DNA of 64,000 nucleotides from Lytechinus pictus (lineage: Eukaryota > Echinodermata > Echinoidea > Temnopleuroida > Toxopneustidae), in the NCBI RefSeq assembly GCF_037042905.1, contig NC_087256.1, positions 29,228,001 to 29,292,000 on the forward strand, read 5' to 3'. The notes under the pieces are model-generated. The model was not told the DNA's origin and searched no databases. It worked only from the letters and a program-made list of their open reading frames with translations. Position 1 is the stretch's first letter. Every line of letters starts with the position of its first letter. Both the position numbers and the translations under genes were made by a program. Below, piece after piece: positions 11,701 through 21,569 of this stretch.

Positions 11701-11983
11701 AGTCCAGGGAACGTCTCTACCGATTTTTATTTCAAACGGTACAAGGAACTCGAAAAAATGCAACCTTCTTATACACAGTGCTAAATCAGGGAAAGGGACA
11801 GAACATCATATGCATAGGCTTTTATAGTCTTCAACAAAAGAATTTATTACGAAATCCAAATTTCTTATGTCATAATGTCACCTGTGTAATGGGGAAACAT
11901 TATGTAATCACTCAATTACCATTTTGTCTACGCGTAGCCTTTCAAATACCAACATTACTGTCGATTTTTGTTCAAAAATATTT

Positions 11984-12008
11984 TATTCCACCTTTATGAC
12001 CAACAGTG
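11984..12008. repeat. Right terminal inverted repeat of the Tc1 element
   Basis: 25-bp complement of the left terminus; followed by TA at 12009-12010. Confidence 0.95.
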
Positions 12009-12307
12009 TATATATATATGCCTGCAAATTTTTCACAACAGAATATGTTTGAAAGGCTGGGAAAACATCATCTCGGTATACCGCAAACCACTGTATGGAT
12101 GTAAAGTTAATCAGCACATCAAAGGTCATCTTTATCGATATAATTAGACAATTTTTTAAGTGTCTTTCTCTCAATCTATCTAGCGCCACGCTATTGGTCT
12201 GATTTGGAAACAAAACAACCACTAATTAGTCCTTTCTGAACATCGTCTATCCGAATATCCTCCAAGACACTTAGTTCTACAATCGACAGGAATACCTTCA
12301 AGAAGAT

Positions 12308-12514
12308 ATGGGTGAATTAGACACTTATATACCAATGCTCATCTTAAACTCAATCGCTATCGTTTGCAACGCGATTACGGTGATCGTCATCATCGCAAGC
12401 AAGACGCTAAGAAAGACGCAAAACATCTTTCTTTGGAACATTGCCTTCTCCGACTTTGTAGCAACCTTCATGACGGTTTTCACGCTCCTGTACCGTCACT
12501 TCACACGGGAATAC
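12308..12514 (+). CDS. Rhodopsin-like GPCR 1, exon 1 (residues 1-69)
   Basis: The ATG at 12308 opens a 69-codon exon ending in TAC before the donor GTAAGC at 12515 (intron phase 0). It encodes a very short extracellular N-terminus (about 7 residues, no signal peptide, no N-glycosylation site), TM1 (about residues 8-30, with N21 in the TM1 asparagine position), a basic first intracellular loop (SKTLRKTQNIF) and TM2 with the conserved aspartate in NIAFSDF (D49). The joined protein is 308 aa. The same exon length, loop and intron position appear in the - strand paralogue at 28254-28460, which strongly supports both models. The class is clear from the fold; the ligand is unknown. Short-N-terminus orphan receptors of this type are numerous in sea urchins and often thought to be chemosensory. 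Confidence 0.88.
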
Positions 12515-12896
12515 GTAAGCAAAATTAAAAATTCTAGTTTTATATACCTATATACTATAATATATATATTTATCGAACCATGTACCCAATTAAGCTCTTC
12601 TGTAAGGCATCTTTGATTATATTATTTTCTTCATCGACTTATTGTTTTCAATGTTAAATTTCGTACAATTATGTAAGTCTGAGTTTTTCCATCTCATTCT
12701 CTAATGCTCTGAAGCGCGTTGAACATCTAATTAAGATGGAAAGTGCGTTATACAAGTCTTATACATGTATAATATTATTAATTAGAAAACACCAGTCATT
12801 AAGTTTTGTACCCGAGAGTGCGAGGCACCTTTTGTAACAAATGAGATTTCGCGCCTTGATTAGAGAAGAGAAATTCGTTGAACGAAAGATCTTTAA

Positions 12897-13497
12897 AGGG
12901 ATACTCCGGACTGAAATTATTTATGTCTATTTAGTGATAATATTCACAGAGAAAAAAGCTGGATTTTTTTTCAAAATTTGATAACAAATAGCGAAGTTAT
13001 TGAATTTTGAATTTTATCAATAAAATGTGAAAACAGTTATTATGCACGTCGTCATGAATATTCATTAGGTGGGCTGATGATGTCACATTTCCACCTTTCT
13101 TTTTCTTATGTTATTACATGAAATCATAATTATTTCATTTTTTCATACAAGTTTAAATGATATGTCTCCCTTTTGATAAAATAAGTTGCCACAATGAATA
13201 TCTAATGCACTAAATCAGTTGTCAATCCATTTTTTTATTTCCTGGAGGAGTAAAATGAATAAACCTAATGTCATATAGTAAAATACAAAAGAACAAGAAG
13301 GGATATGACATTATCACTTTGCTAATTAAATATTCATGAATATATGCCTAGAACTGTTTTACCGGAATAATGCAAATCTTAAAAATGCCATAACTTTGTT
13401 ATTCTTTGTCCGATTCTGATCAAATTTTCAGGGTTTTTTCAGTATATGATTTTCCTTATCTGTTCAAATCATATTATTTTCAGCCTGGAGTATCGCT
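12897..13497. mobile_element. TTAA-flanked palindromic element
   Basis: TTAA lies directly outside both ends (12893-12896 and 13498-13501). The termini read AGGGATACTCCGGACTGAAA inward on the left and AGCGATACTCCAGGCTGAAA on the right. Arms of about 250 bp pair imperfectly. TGATGTCA is present at 13078-13085 and a decayed TGACATTA in the other arm. TTAA target use is typical of piggyBac and Kolobok elements; there is no coding region. Confidence 0.85.
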
Positions 13498-13810
13498 TTA
13501 AAGTTCGAGCCACTTTTAGGTTATGATCTTATAGTACATCTAATAAAATGCGTTCGGTAGTTTCGAAAAGAAAAAAAAAATAACTAAATGCTAGGACATT
13601 TCTGCCCGAAATGCCCCACTTTTTTCTGGCAATTATACATGTATAATAATCTAATAATCAGATCGATAATAAATTTTTAAAAATCGATTGTAAGAATTGG
13701 TAAAAATTGGGCAAATTGCATCATACAAAAGCAACACTGGGTGTCCTTGGGGATGCAGCTTTGCACCTTTAGAATATTGTGCACTCTTAAAAATGACAGA
13801 GGAGCTAATA

Positions 13811-13907
13811 GTGCGTGTATAGTGACTGCACTTCGGAGTGCTGATTTTTCTTATTCAAATTTAACTAGACAAATCAGCATTCTGAAGTGCAGTCACTATA
13901 CACGCTC
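13811..13907. repeat. Long-arm hairpin in GPCR 1 intron
   Basis: Arms of 37 bp (13811-13847 and 13871-13907) differ at only about 4 positions and share TATAGTGACTGCACTTC. The loop is 23 bp. Confidence 0.85.
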
Positions 13908-13980
13908 TTTAAGAGCTAAATTAGCTTCTCGATTGTTTTTTACAGTGTGCATCTATAAAGGTACAGTTGTACAATTAGAA

Positions 13981-14154
13981 CAGGGCCGCGGAACGGTTTT
14001 CAAAGTGGGGGGCTGAGCCAAAAGTGGGGGGGGGGGGGGCTGACCATGCTAAAAATCACAATCATATGGTCATTTTTACGTTTTTGTACACGGTTTTGGA
14101 AAAAAGTGGCGGGTTGAAGCCCCCCAGCCCCCCCCCCCCGGTTCCGCGGCCCCT
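13981..14154. mobile_element. MITE with GGCCGCGGAAC ends and G tracts
   Basis: CAGGGCCGCGGAACGG on the left matches the complement of CCGGTTCCGCGGCCCCTG on the right. G/C homopolymer runs lie just inside each end. A partial relative starts at about 57124. Confidence 0.85.
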
Positions 14155-14411
14155 GTAGAAGGTGCATATTTACACATTTTGAGCGCAAAAAAAGAAATGT
14201 ACCCTAAAATGTGGAAAGTTGTAGGGTGCTTGCATTTTTTTTTTTTTTTGGAGGGGGGGGGGTTGGCGGCACGAAAAGTAAGGTGCTATCTTCGCACCTT
14301 TTCACTTCATGTGCAAGATTATCCCTCAAAGGTTGCTCTCTGCGTGTTGAAATCAGGGCGCAGTGTGCACGGTAAAGGCCCTAAACATACACTGTAAAAA
14401 CGATGTTTGTG

Positions 14412-14489
14412 TAAGCCTATCACTCTAACAGCTATTGTTTAAACAATTAAAAAAAGTTTAAACAACTTGTTGTTAGAGTGATAGGCTTA
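14412..14489. repeat. Hairpin with 19-bp perfect arms
   Basis: TAAGCCTATCACTCTAACA (14412-14430) is exactly complementary to 14471-14489, with further TTTAAAC pairing inside. The surrounding CACTGTAAAAACGATG suggests a larger MITE spanning about 14392-14515. Confidence 0.8.
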
Positions 14490-14648
14490 AACAATGCGCT
14501 ATTTTTTAAGTGTAGTCTCTGCATCACAATCCGTCTTACAAATCTGTGAACGTAAATTAATGTCTTATTCTGAGGAAATCTGCAATTAATTTGAGTATTT
14601 TTTGCCGGCACATCACAGGCCTCTTTTCGATTTTCTTTTTCTATTTAG

Positions 14649-15368
14649 ATCTCGGATCAAACGGGAGTGTTGATCCGGGTATCCTATCTGACTGGAATCT
14701 GCAGTACTGTCTCGGTGGCTCTCCATCGAATTTTCGTGATCCGCTTCGATCCGTTCAACACACGTAAACTTTTCACCGGACCACGCTGTATCTTCGTCTG
14801 TATCATCTTTTGGGCTGTTCTCCTAACCTTCTCGTTTGCGATCCAAGCCTTCGCAAGACAGACTTACTTCGCCGTTTCTGCCATTCTGCCTCTAGCCACG
14901 TTTGGAGCGCACTGCCTCAGCGCCGTTTGCTATGCCGTTGTCTACATGACTATTTCGGGTGCAGCTCGCAAGGCTGGACTCTCAGGCGACACGTTGGAAC
15001 AGCGGGTCAAGCAGAACAAGAAGGTCCTGATGACTTTCGCCCTCGTCGTTGGAACCAACATCCTCTGCTGGACGCCATTTTGTGTCCGTTTGATCATCGG
15101 TTATGTGAGGCCCGAATGGATCGTACCAGTAAGCTACCCTTACCCTGATCCAACATTGTGGTTTATTAGACTAGAAAACGCTGCACTTTGCTTTCAAGGT
15201 GTCAATGGAATTTTGAATCCGTTAATCTATTTTACCCGGTTGACCGGGTTTCGTCAGCTGCTACGTGATACATGCTTTCGAAATAGGCAAACCACCGAGA
15301 ATGGCGACATATCATCCTCAAAAGCCCAAACAAAGGAAACTACAGTCGAAAATGGCGAGAAGATTTAA
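14649..15368 (+). CDS. Rhodopsin-like GPCR 1, exon 2 (residues 70-308)
   Basis: It follows the acceptor CTATTTAG and continues in phase 0 to the TAA at 15366-15368. TM3 ends in LHRIFVIRFDPF, so the usual D/E-R-Y is H95-R96-I with the arginine kept. TM4 has a tryptophan (FWAVL), TM5 a proline (ILPLA), TM6 an intact CWTPF (209-213) and TM7 NPLIY (259-263), followed by a short helix-8-like RLTGFRQLL and a tail of about 40 residues. The cysteines that normally join TM3 to extracellular loop 2 are absent from both places, also in the paralogue. It is probably a plasma-membrane receptor signalling through G proteins; the ligand cannot be told. The start of this exon in the gene model depends on the splice, since there is no ATG in a plausible place. 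Confidence 0.9.
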   Translation: MSDQTGVLIRVSYLTGICSTVSVALHRIFVIRFDPFNTRKLFTGPRCIFVCIIFWAVLLTFSFAIQAFARQTYFAVSAILPLATFGAHCLSAVCYAVVYMTISGAARKAGLSGDTLEQRVKQNKKVLMTFALVVGTNILCWTPFCVRLIIGYVRPEWIVPVSYPYPDPTLWFIRLENAALCFQGVNGILNPLIYFTRLTGFRQLLRDTCFRNRQTTENGDISSSKAQTKETTVENGEKI

Positions 15369-15736
15369 GAAAAATGGACAATCACACTGTTCCTACCTAG
15401 AAAATAACCCAATTAGACATCAATAGGCATTGGGGTAGCCCAACTGAATCAGGTGGTTAATTTTCTCGAGCAGAAAGTGACCAAAGTACGTCTCAGTTTT
15501 AGGTGTATAAACTAAATCCACCCCTCCAACCTTGGAAAACAGTTAAACAGAAAAAAGAGTCATGACGTTGTTCAAATTTTTATTTTTGTTCTTTTTTCAA
15601 AAAAATTAATTAGGAAACACAAAATATGTAAGGTGTTCTACTTTTCATTAACAATTGTCAAAAATATGAAATGGAATAAGAGAACATTTGAGTTATTTTC
15701 TCAGTTCTGTTGACACTTTCGATTCTTTCTCTCCCC

Positions 15737-15775
<39 letters not shown>

Positions 15776-16316
15776 AAATGAGATGAGTCCAACTCAAAAG
15801 ATGATGCAGGACACCATTCTTAGCTTTAGCTTTCGTCTTTAATAAGACTTCGTCAGAAGCGTCTGAAAAATATAAGGAGATACAACATCCAAGTTTGTCT
15901 TGCACATCAATGAATGACGGTATCATTAAGTTGAATATATTCCATAATCTCATTAGACACGTGAATGAATGAATGAATTAATTAATAACAAATAATTAAT
16001 TCGATTAAAATAATAATTATATAAATGAAGAAGACATACCTGTAATTACAGACAATTTGTGGTAGTAAAATAGGATGCCTACCGTATTCTATCTCGTTCT
16101 TAAAAAAAGTGTCAGAAATTGCAAAATGAAAACATTGGTTGCAGTAAACTTGTCATCACATTATATATATATATATATCTCTCTCTCTCTTTCGAAAAAA
16201 TTATCAACCACTCTTGATTTTAGTAATTGAACCTTTATTATTCTTTTCACTTTTACTGTTGACCTAATTTAAAAACGTGTTTTTTATTTTGATACAACGC
16301 TAACAAAAAACCTTAA
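15369..16316. other. 3' flank of GPCR 1 with microsatellites
   Basis: Contains (CT)n(AT)n at 15732-15775 and (AT)n(CT)n at 16163-16192. The stretch between contains TTTCGTCTTTAATAAGACTT near 15830 and a (GAAT)n run near 15965. It may be an inserted element, but no ends were fixed. Confidence 0.5.
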
Positions 16317-17183
16317 AGATCCAGACCGGACCCGAAAATGAAATTGATAAATTATATACCAATCGAAAGCTTATAAGCTACTAAATACACCAAGGTATGC
16401 TTTATGCATTTTCACCCGCTTCCCAGCTGAGTATTTTGCTTAAGAATATTCCAATTATCGGGTTTCGAACCCCGCTTAGAAAATAGGCTTTATTGTGCTT
16501 TTCACCTGCCTCGAGACCGTGACGTCACGTTGTGTAAGAAGCGTCGTGATTCCATAGGTTTGTACACAGAAAAACTGGGTGATTTTTTTGCTTTCCAGAT
16601 AACGCATTTCATTCTCTTCACTTCTATCACAGAGGGATATCACATATATTTTTACCCACAAGCTTGAATTTATGAAATCTGCAGTTTTGAACTAGTTTTT
16701 GCAATATTTTATTTCCTGCTTATTTGGCGCAGATTTCAATTCTATCTGCATTTAGATTATGTATAACAACTTTTCCTGACATAGCAATTTAGGCCCAATA
16801 AGAGCCAAACAAAGAAATCACAAAAAAGGTAGTGAATAGTTGTAGGTTTACAACAATTTGAACAGTGAATAATTTTGAGTGCCATTTTCATCTGAAAACG
16901 AAAAAAAAAATGGATTCATAACATGGAAATGGAAGAAAATACCCAATGCTTTTGTACACAAACCTATGGAATCACAACCCTCCTGACACAACGTGACGTC
17001 ATCATTTCCAGGCGACGTGGGGGTGCTCAATCGAAGCGTAGTTTGGAGGAGCAGTTTCTTTGATTTTTATTTAATATTTTTAACTATTGGAAGGAGATAT
17101 ATGTAATATTTTTGGTATATTCGTATTGTATGAATCATTACCTTTATTTGGATATATGATTGTTTTTACACCGGTCAGGGTCT
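16317..17183. mobile_element. TTAA-flanked palindromic element with intact CRE octamers
   Basis: TTAA lies at 16313-16316 and 17184-17187. The termini are AGATCCAGACCGG and, from the right, AGACCCTGACCGG. The arms pair best around GTGACGTCACGTTGTGT / ACACAACGTGACGTCAT. TGACGTCA occurs at 16520-16527 and 16994-17001, about 200 bp from each end. ACAAACCTATGGAATCAC also occurs in both arms, in inverted orientation. No coding region. Confidence 0.85.
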
Positions 17184-17266
17184 TTAAAGTTCATATAGAA
17201 TTGAATAATATCTGCGCACATTGTTCCTTGTACGGGTTGAACAGGGACTACCGATTAGGGTGAAGC

Positions 17267-17477
17267 CCACTAGCGTACCTACGGGGGGGGGGGGGGGGGG
17301 CAGGGGGGCACTCTGCCCCCCCCCCCCTGACGAGTCACAACCCATACAAAATACATATCACTGCCCCCCCTGACGAGCTTGAAGACTTTTTTTTTTTTTT
17401 TTTTTTTTTTTGCTTGTCAATTTTTTGGGCGGCCGATTTTGCCCCCCCCTGTGGAAAATCCTAGGTACGCCACTGGT
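17267..17477. mobile_element. Poly-G MITE with TAGCGTACCTA ends
   Basis: Left CCACTAGCGTACCTACGG and right-end complement CCAGTGGCGTACCTAGGA form the inverted termini. Inside are long G, C and T runs and the block TGACGAGTCACAACCCAT. A partial relative in the other orientation lies at 26893-27012. Confidence 0.85.
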
Positions 17478-17674
17478 GAAGCCCCCTCCCCCACCCACAC
17501 ATACTGATCATTTGTTATTCAAATTGGCTGTGTATACATCACAATTGTCTAAACTGTATTGTATTAAGCGCTATATAAAAGCTCCATATTATTATGATTA
17601 TTATTAAACTGTCGCAAACCAATACTTTCAAAATCGTAAAAAGATTAACACTGTTTTAAGTATAAATTAGATAA

Positions 17675-17850
17675 GACCGGTGTGTTGGCTCAGCTGGTAG
17701 AGCGTCCGTCTCACAAACCCCGACCGCGTCAGACCAAAAGACGTTAATAGATGGGAGTTGCTGCTACCCTGTTTGGCGTTCAACGATTATAAGGGATAGA
17801 GCCTCGTCGATCTGGCGCTGCACAGCGGCTGCCGCGCCCACGATCAATTG
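17675..17850 (+). mobile_element. tRNA-derived SINE relic (family C)
   Basis: A box-like TTGGCTCAGCTGGTAGAGCG is present, but the sequence from the anticodon arm to the B box is shortened (GTCTCACAAACCCCGACC). A body with TGTTTGGCGTTCAACG follows. It differs from families A and B and is degraded. The preceding 17515-17607 segment ends in AAGCGCTATATAAAAGC and ATT repeats, a LINE or SINE 3' tail. Confidence 0.6.
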
Positions 17851-18804
17851 AGCAAAACAAATTTTCGGAGTATTTCATTTCATGTCTATTTCGAACAATA
17901 AATTATGAATTTTCAAATTCAAATGTTTTCTCACTGCGCTTGCTCGTGATATTCAAATGAAAAAAAGTCATATTCAAACAGCATGCTAGGTATTATCATA
18001 ATACTCATCAAGAGCAGCCAAGCTAGATTGCTGGATGTCTCAGAATTATACAGAAAATGTAGGCCTTTATTTTTTGGACGATAAACAACATATCAACAGG
18101 ATAACATATTTTGCAGAAACAGTGATGAAAATTAATGTCTATTTTTCGATAGCTTGGATCTTCATGCTCATACATTTTCGGGAAGCAAAAATATTTAATT
18201 TCGGTTGATTGTATAGCCTTGATTGATTTTTTTTGCTCCCTATACGCCACATGGTTATGTATTTGGTTTGGAACGTATTATTATTATCGCCAGTAAACAA
18301 GTAATTCTAATTGATTCATGCAGAGTTGGATCCAAATTATTAACGGCACTACAAAATAAGGGTAGATAAAACAAATCTGAAATGATACAAAATATTGCTC
18401 AAATCTTCATTTTGTTATGAATAACGGATATTTACCCAAATATAGTTTTATAGAGCGCCAATGTTTAACAACACAAAATCATTGTATCGTCTCAATGTCT
18501 TCATATCTACTTGAGATAGAAGTGGACATTGGCGATGAGAATATTCCTGTTTTGAAGGCTTGATATCTAAATTTCATTTTATATGTTGCTATATCGTTAG
18601 TTGGTAGACCCAGCAACGTTTTCATACATTAATGACGTACTTATGATACATACAAGCGGACATATATCTTACAGTTCAGCTCCCCCTTAAAGGTTGTTAA
18701 TTTTTCCTTTTTTTTTGCTATTTCACATCGTTCTTTAAATTTAGAAACAAAGTGATACAACAATTTGAGACTACCTACCAAGCAGTGATCTAAAGGGTCC
18801 ATCG
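17851..18804. other. Intergenic DNA, nothing recognised
   Basis: A/T-rich; no coding character and no repeat boundaries seen. Confidence 0.4.
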
Positions 18805-19026
18805 CTGGCGGATCCAGGGTGGGGGGGGGGGGGGGTACAGCCGGCCCGCCCCCCCCCCCCTTTTGAGTTGCACAATTAAAATGTTTAATGTAAAAATTTC
18901 GTTAAAGCAGAAGTGTGCCCCTCCCCCGCCCCCCGTTTGAAAGTGCAGACCTTTTTTTTTTTTTTTGCTTGTCAAATTTTTCCTTGGGAAAATGTGCCCC
19001 CCCTTTGGAAAATCCTGCATCCGCCC
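18805..19026. mobile_element. Poly-G MITE with GGCGGATCCAG ends
   Basis: GGCGGATCCAGGGTGG at the left matches the complement of CTGCATCCGCC at the right. G, C and T homopolymers lie inside. It shares the internal TTTGCTTGTCAAATTTT block with the MITE at 17267-17477. Confidence 0.8.
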
Positions 19027-19121
19027 CTTATCCATACTAACTACCTGTATGGTGTCAAACCTTTTCTGTGGTGTGAGTTGACCGAACTCCTCAAATAGGG
19101 CCGCTATGAGATTTTCTCCCG

Positions 19122-19282
19122 GGGTGTTTCATAAAGCTGTTCGTGAGCTAAGAGCGACTTTAAGAAAGACTGATGAACCTTTCTTACGCGCTAGACCATC
19201 GCCGATGAAATTTACCACAAGAAAGGATCACTAGTCGTTCTTAAAGTCGCTCTTAACTAACGAACAGCTTCATGAAACACCC
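19122..19282. mobile_element. MITE with GGGTGTTTCATAAAGC ends
   Basis: GGGTGTTTCATAAAGCTG on the left and its complement on the right bound arms that include AAGAGCGACTTTAAGAA. Relatives lie at 51019-51189 and, decayed, at 36147-36303. This copy sits on the 3' side of the LINE relic. Confidence 0.9.
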
Positions 19283-20062
19283 ACCCGGTCTATAAGCATG
19301 GTGAGAAAGATTTAAAGCTGGCCAATTGATAAGGATATATATAGTAAAACAAGATAATAAAGACAGTATTAAAAAAATAGATTTAATTGGGTAAATAGCG
19401 GCCAGTTTGGAATGACTATTAAAAGCAGCATTACATATAATTCGGATTGCTTTCTTTTGTAGAATGCACAACTTATCTAAGTGAGTTTTAAATGTGTGAC
19501 CCCAGACAATATTGCAATAGTGGAAGAGTGAAATAATAATTCTTTTATATAAAGTAGTCAAAATAGTCTGAGGCACAAAATGTCTAAGTCTACAGAGAAC
19601 CCAAAAAGAACTTGAGACTTTACAAACTGAGTTGAAATGGGGTTTCCAAGAAAGATGTTCATTTAAACATAGACCTAAAAATCGGATACTATCAACTTTA
19701 GAGATAATATTTTCACCAATAATAAGATTTATAATATTTAAAGGAACCGTCTTGCCTCTTCCTCGGAAAATGATATACTTGGTCTTATCAAAATTCAAAA
19801 GCAATTTATTACAAGCAAACCACTTATGTGGTTTGTCCAATAATTTGCTGATGATACAAGTTCGTTGATTTTTTTTTTGTGAGTAAGTATAACCATCAGC
19901 AAATAACGAAAGGCATAAAACTGAAGAGCAATTAATTATATCATTTATTCATGTTTATGTATAAAAGAAAGAGGAGGGGGGCTAACACAGACCCCTGAGA
20001 AATTCCACAGGATATATAACTTAGATTAGATTTGACACCATCGACCACCACTTATGATTATG
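19283..20062 (-). pseudogene. LINE reverse-transcriptase relic
   Basis: Read on the - strand, the segment first shows the RT motif ISQGSVLAPLLFLLYIN (about 20010-19950), then after a frame change FADGYTYS, where the catalytic FADD has lost its second aspartate. It continues into the open frame 19840-19290 with the palm/thumb blocks WFACNKLLLNFDKTKY, IRFLGLCLNEHLSW and LYKRIIISLFHYCNIVWG and a LQKKAIRIICN tail. This is the C-terminal part of a non-LTR reverse transcriptase of the Jockey/CR1-like type. Frameshifts, an internal stop and the missing endonuclease half show it is dead. Confidence 0.85.
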
Positions 20063-20282
20063 CAATGGCAATGGAATCTAACCCTTACAGTTTTAAAGAC
20101 TGTTTGTGCCTTTTTTGTTGTTGTTGTTCATCATACTAGATTTTGTGGCGTTTTTTCTCAATTACTGTGATCCTAGAAAGTGGTTCCCGAGTGACATATC
20201 CCCTAGCCCGCGTGGATACATCACTGGGCATAACTAAAAGCGTATGATAAACGCGGAAAATTGTAATCTTTTATGTTGCAAT

Positions 20283-20680
20283 ACTGTAAAAACTGTGGTG
20301 TTAAAACTGACACCTGGGGCCCGTTGCATAAAACATTTTACCTGAGAAAAATCAGGTTGTTTTTACTGGAGTTTTTGCCCTGTGTTAATGTCAATGGCAG
20401 AAATCAGACTAACTAACCTTAGTTTTCAGTTTTTACCAGAGTTTTCTCAGGTAAAAAGTTTTATGCAACAGGCCCCTGATTGTGTTAATAAAGGACCACA
20501 CCCTGATGTGTAAAAATTACACCCTAGAGATTGAATATAACACAAAAAAGTGTAGATATAAAAACCAAAGGTCTTGTAATAACACATTTAGGTGTAAACT
20601 AACACTGTCAATTTAACACCGTTGTAAAATAGCTGGTGTGGTCCTCTATGTACACCGGTTACCACCACAGTTTTTGCTGT
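20283..20680. mobile_element. MITE with ACTGTAAAAACTGTGGTG ends, interrupted
   Basis: The left end ACTGTAAAAACTGTGGTG and the complement of the right end (ACAGCAAAAACTGTGGTGG) form the termini. Further pairing lies inside (GACCACACC against GGTGTGGTC). A younger MITE has inserted at 20317-20474. Confidence 0.8.
20317..20474. mobile_element. Nested MITE with GGCCCGTTGCATAAAA ends
   Basis: CCTG is duplicated at 20313-20316 and 20475-20478. Both ends read GGCCYGTTGCATAAAA inward, followed by pairing TTTTTACCTGAG arms. Removing it rejoins the outer MITE. Confidence 0.85.
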
Positions 20681-21084
20681 GAAGAAGATGCCGAGAGTCA
20701 CAATTAAAAAACACCATGACGTTAATTTCATGTTAACATAGCTGGCATTAGTAAATGTATTCAGTCAATACGAAAATCGTCGATATGACAACGCCGTTTC
20801 TAGCTGAGGATAAACGATGAGTACTCACAGACTTGTGCAGCGATTGATTTGATTTCATTAATTCTAGTGAAATTTTTTTTTTTTTTTATCTCAATAAGCA
20901 ACATTCGAGTCGTGACACCACTGCCTAACTACGACCCGCACATTTTTAAACACCAACAATTGGGCTGCAAGTGATCGATTGCGGTACAGCAACACAACAA
21001 AATCATGATATTATTGTTAGTACTAAGACTAACAACTTTATTCTTTATTTTATACATAATCATAGTAAGATGAGATCGAACACA
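20681..21084. other. Intergenic DNA, nothing recognised
   Basis: A/T-rich, includes a T run near 20873; no gene seen. Confidence 0.4.
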
Positions 21085-21275
21085 ACTGGGCGTTGTGGCG
21101 TGCGCCTGTAATCCAAGCTATGTGGGGAAGTTACAAATTGATGCAGATGTTCGAGCCCTGGTCACGTCTTTCGGATGGTGACGTTAAAGGTCGGTCCCAT
21201 ACGTAAATAATCATATCTGATTGATACACGTCTGACAAAACTCAAATACACACACACAAACATGTAGGTAGTTCA
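21085..21275 (+). mobile_element. SINE with a 7SL (SRP) RNA-like head
   Basis: The head CTGGGCGTTGTGGCGTGCG followed by CCTGTAATCCAAGCTATG closely follows the 5' Alu domain of 7SL RNA, including the TGTAATC turn that SRP9/14 recognises in SRP RNA. After about 75 bp the sequence leaves 7SL and becomes a body (CACGTCTTTCGGATGGTGACG ... TGATTGATACACGTCTGAC) ending in a CA/A-rich tail. The body recurs at 433-520, so this is a dispersed family and not the SRP RNA gene itself. A pol III internal promoter is expected in the head. Confidence 0.7.
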
Positions 21276-21503
21276 TTTGCAGTGTCCTTGTATATAGTTT
21301 TTCATGTACTGAAATGTTGTTAGATCTGGGCGACTATCGGATTCCATACGTGCCGTACGGGACATTTCGATAAAAAAAATTATAGTCTCTTAGCTGATTG
21401 CTTGAGCAATAAAATCTGATTTTTTGTCAATAATAAAGTTATAGCGGGTAGTCATGTGAAAAACTGATTACCAACAAAATATATGTGATTGTGGGTGAAG
21501 TAA

Positions 21504-21569
21504 AGGTGAAAATGTTGTGTGTCGTACGGGACTCAGAAATGTCCTGTACGACACGCAACATTTTCACCT
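21504..21569. repeat. Hairpin with 29-bp arms
   Basis: 21504-21532 and 21541-21569 are inverted repeats with 2 mismatches in 29, sharing AGGTGAAAATGTTG and GTCGTAC, with an 8-bp loop. CGTACGGGACATTTCG at about 21355 is related, so it may be the core of a larger element. Confidence 0.85.

Larger units (their letters stand above)
10348..12008 (-). mobile_element. Complete Tc1-type DNA transposon (1661 bp)
   Basis: Perfect 25-bp terminal inverted repeats (10348-10372 and 11984-12008, starting CACTGTTGGTCATAAAGG) are each flanked by TA, the standard Tc1/mariner target duplication. One transposase gene on the - strand fills the middle. Perfect terminal repeats and an almost intact transposase point to a fairly recent insertion. 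It lies about 300 bp upstream of the first GPCR start codon, so it may have added or displaced promoter sequence there; that effect is inferred. Confidence 0.95.
12515..14648 (+). other. Intron of GPCR 1, filled with inverted-repeat elements
   Basis: A 2134-bp intron with GT...AG ends (donor GTAAGC, acceptor CTATTTAG). It holds four separate palindromic or MITE-like insertions (12897-13497, 13811-13907, 13981-14154, 14412-14489). At about 12680-12780 there is a segment with GAAGCGC and AAGATGGAAAGTGCGTTATA followed by ATTATTA that looks like a LINE or SINE 3' tail. Confidence 0.75.
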
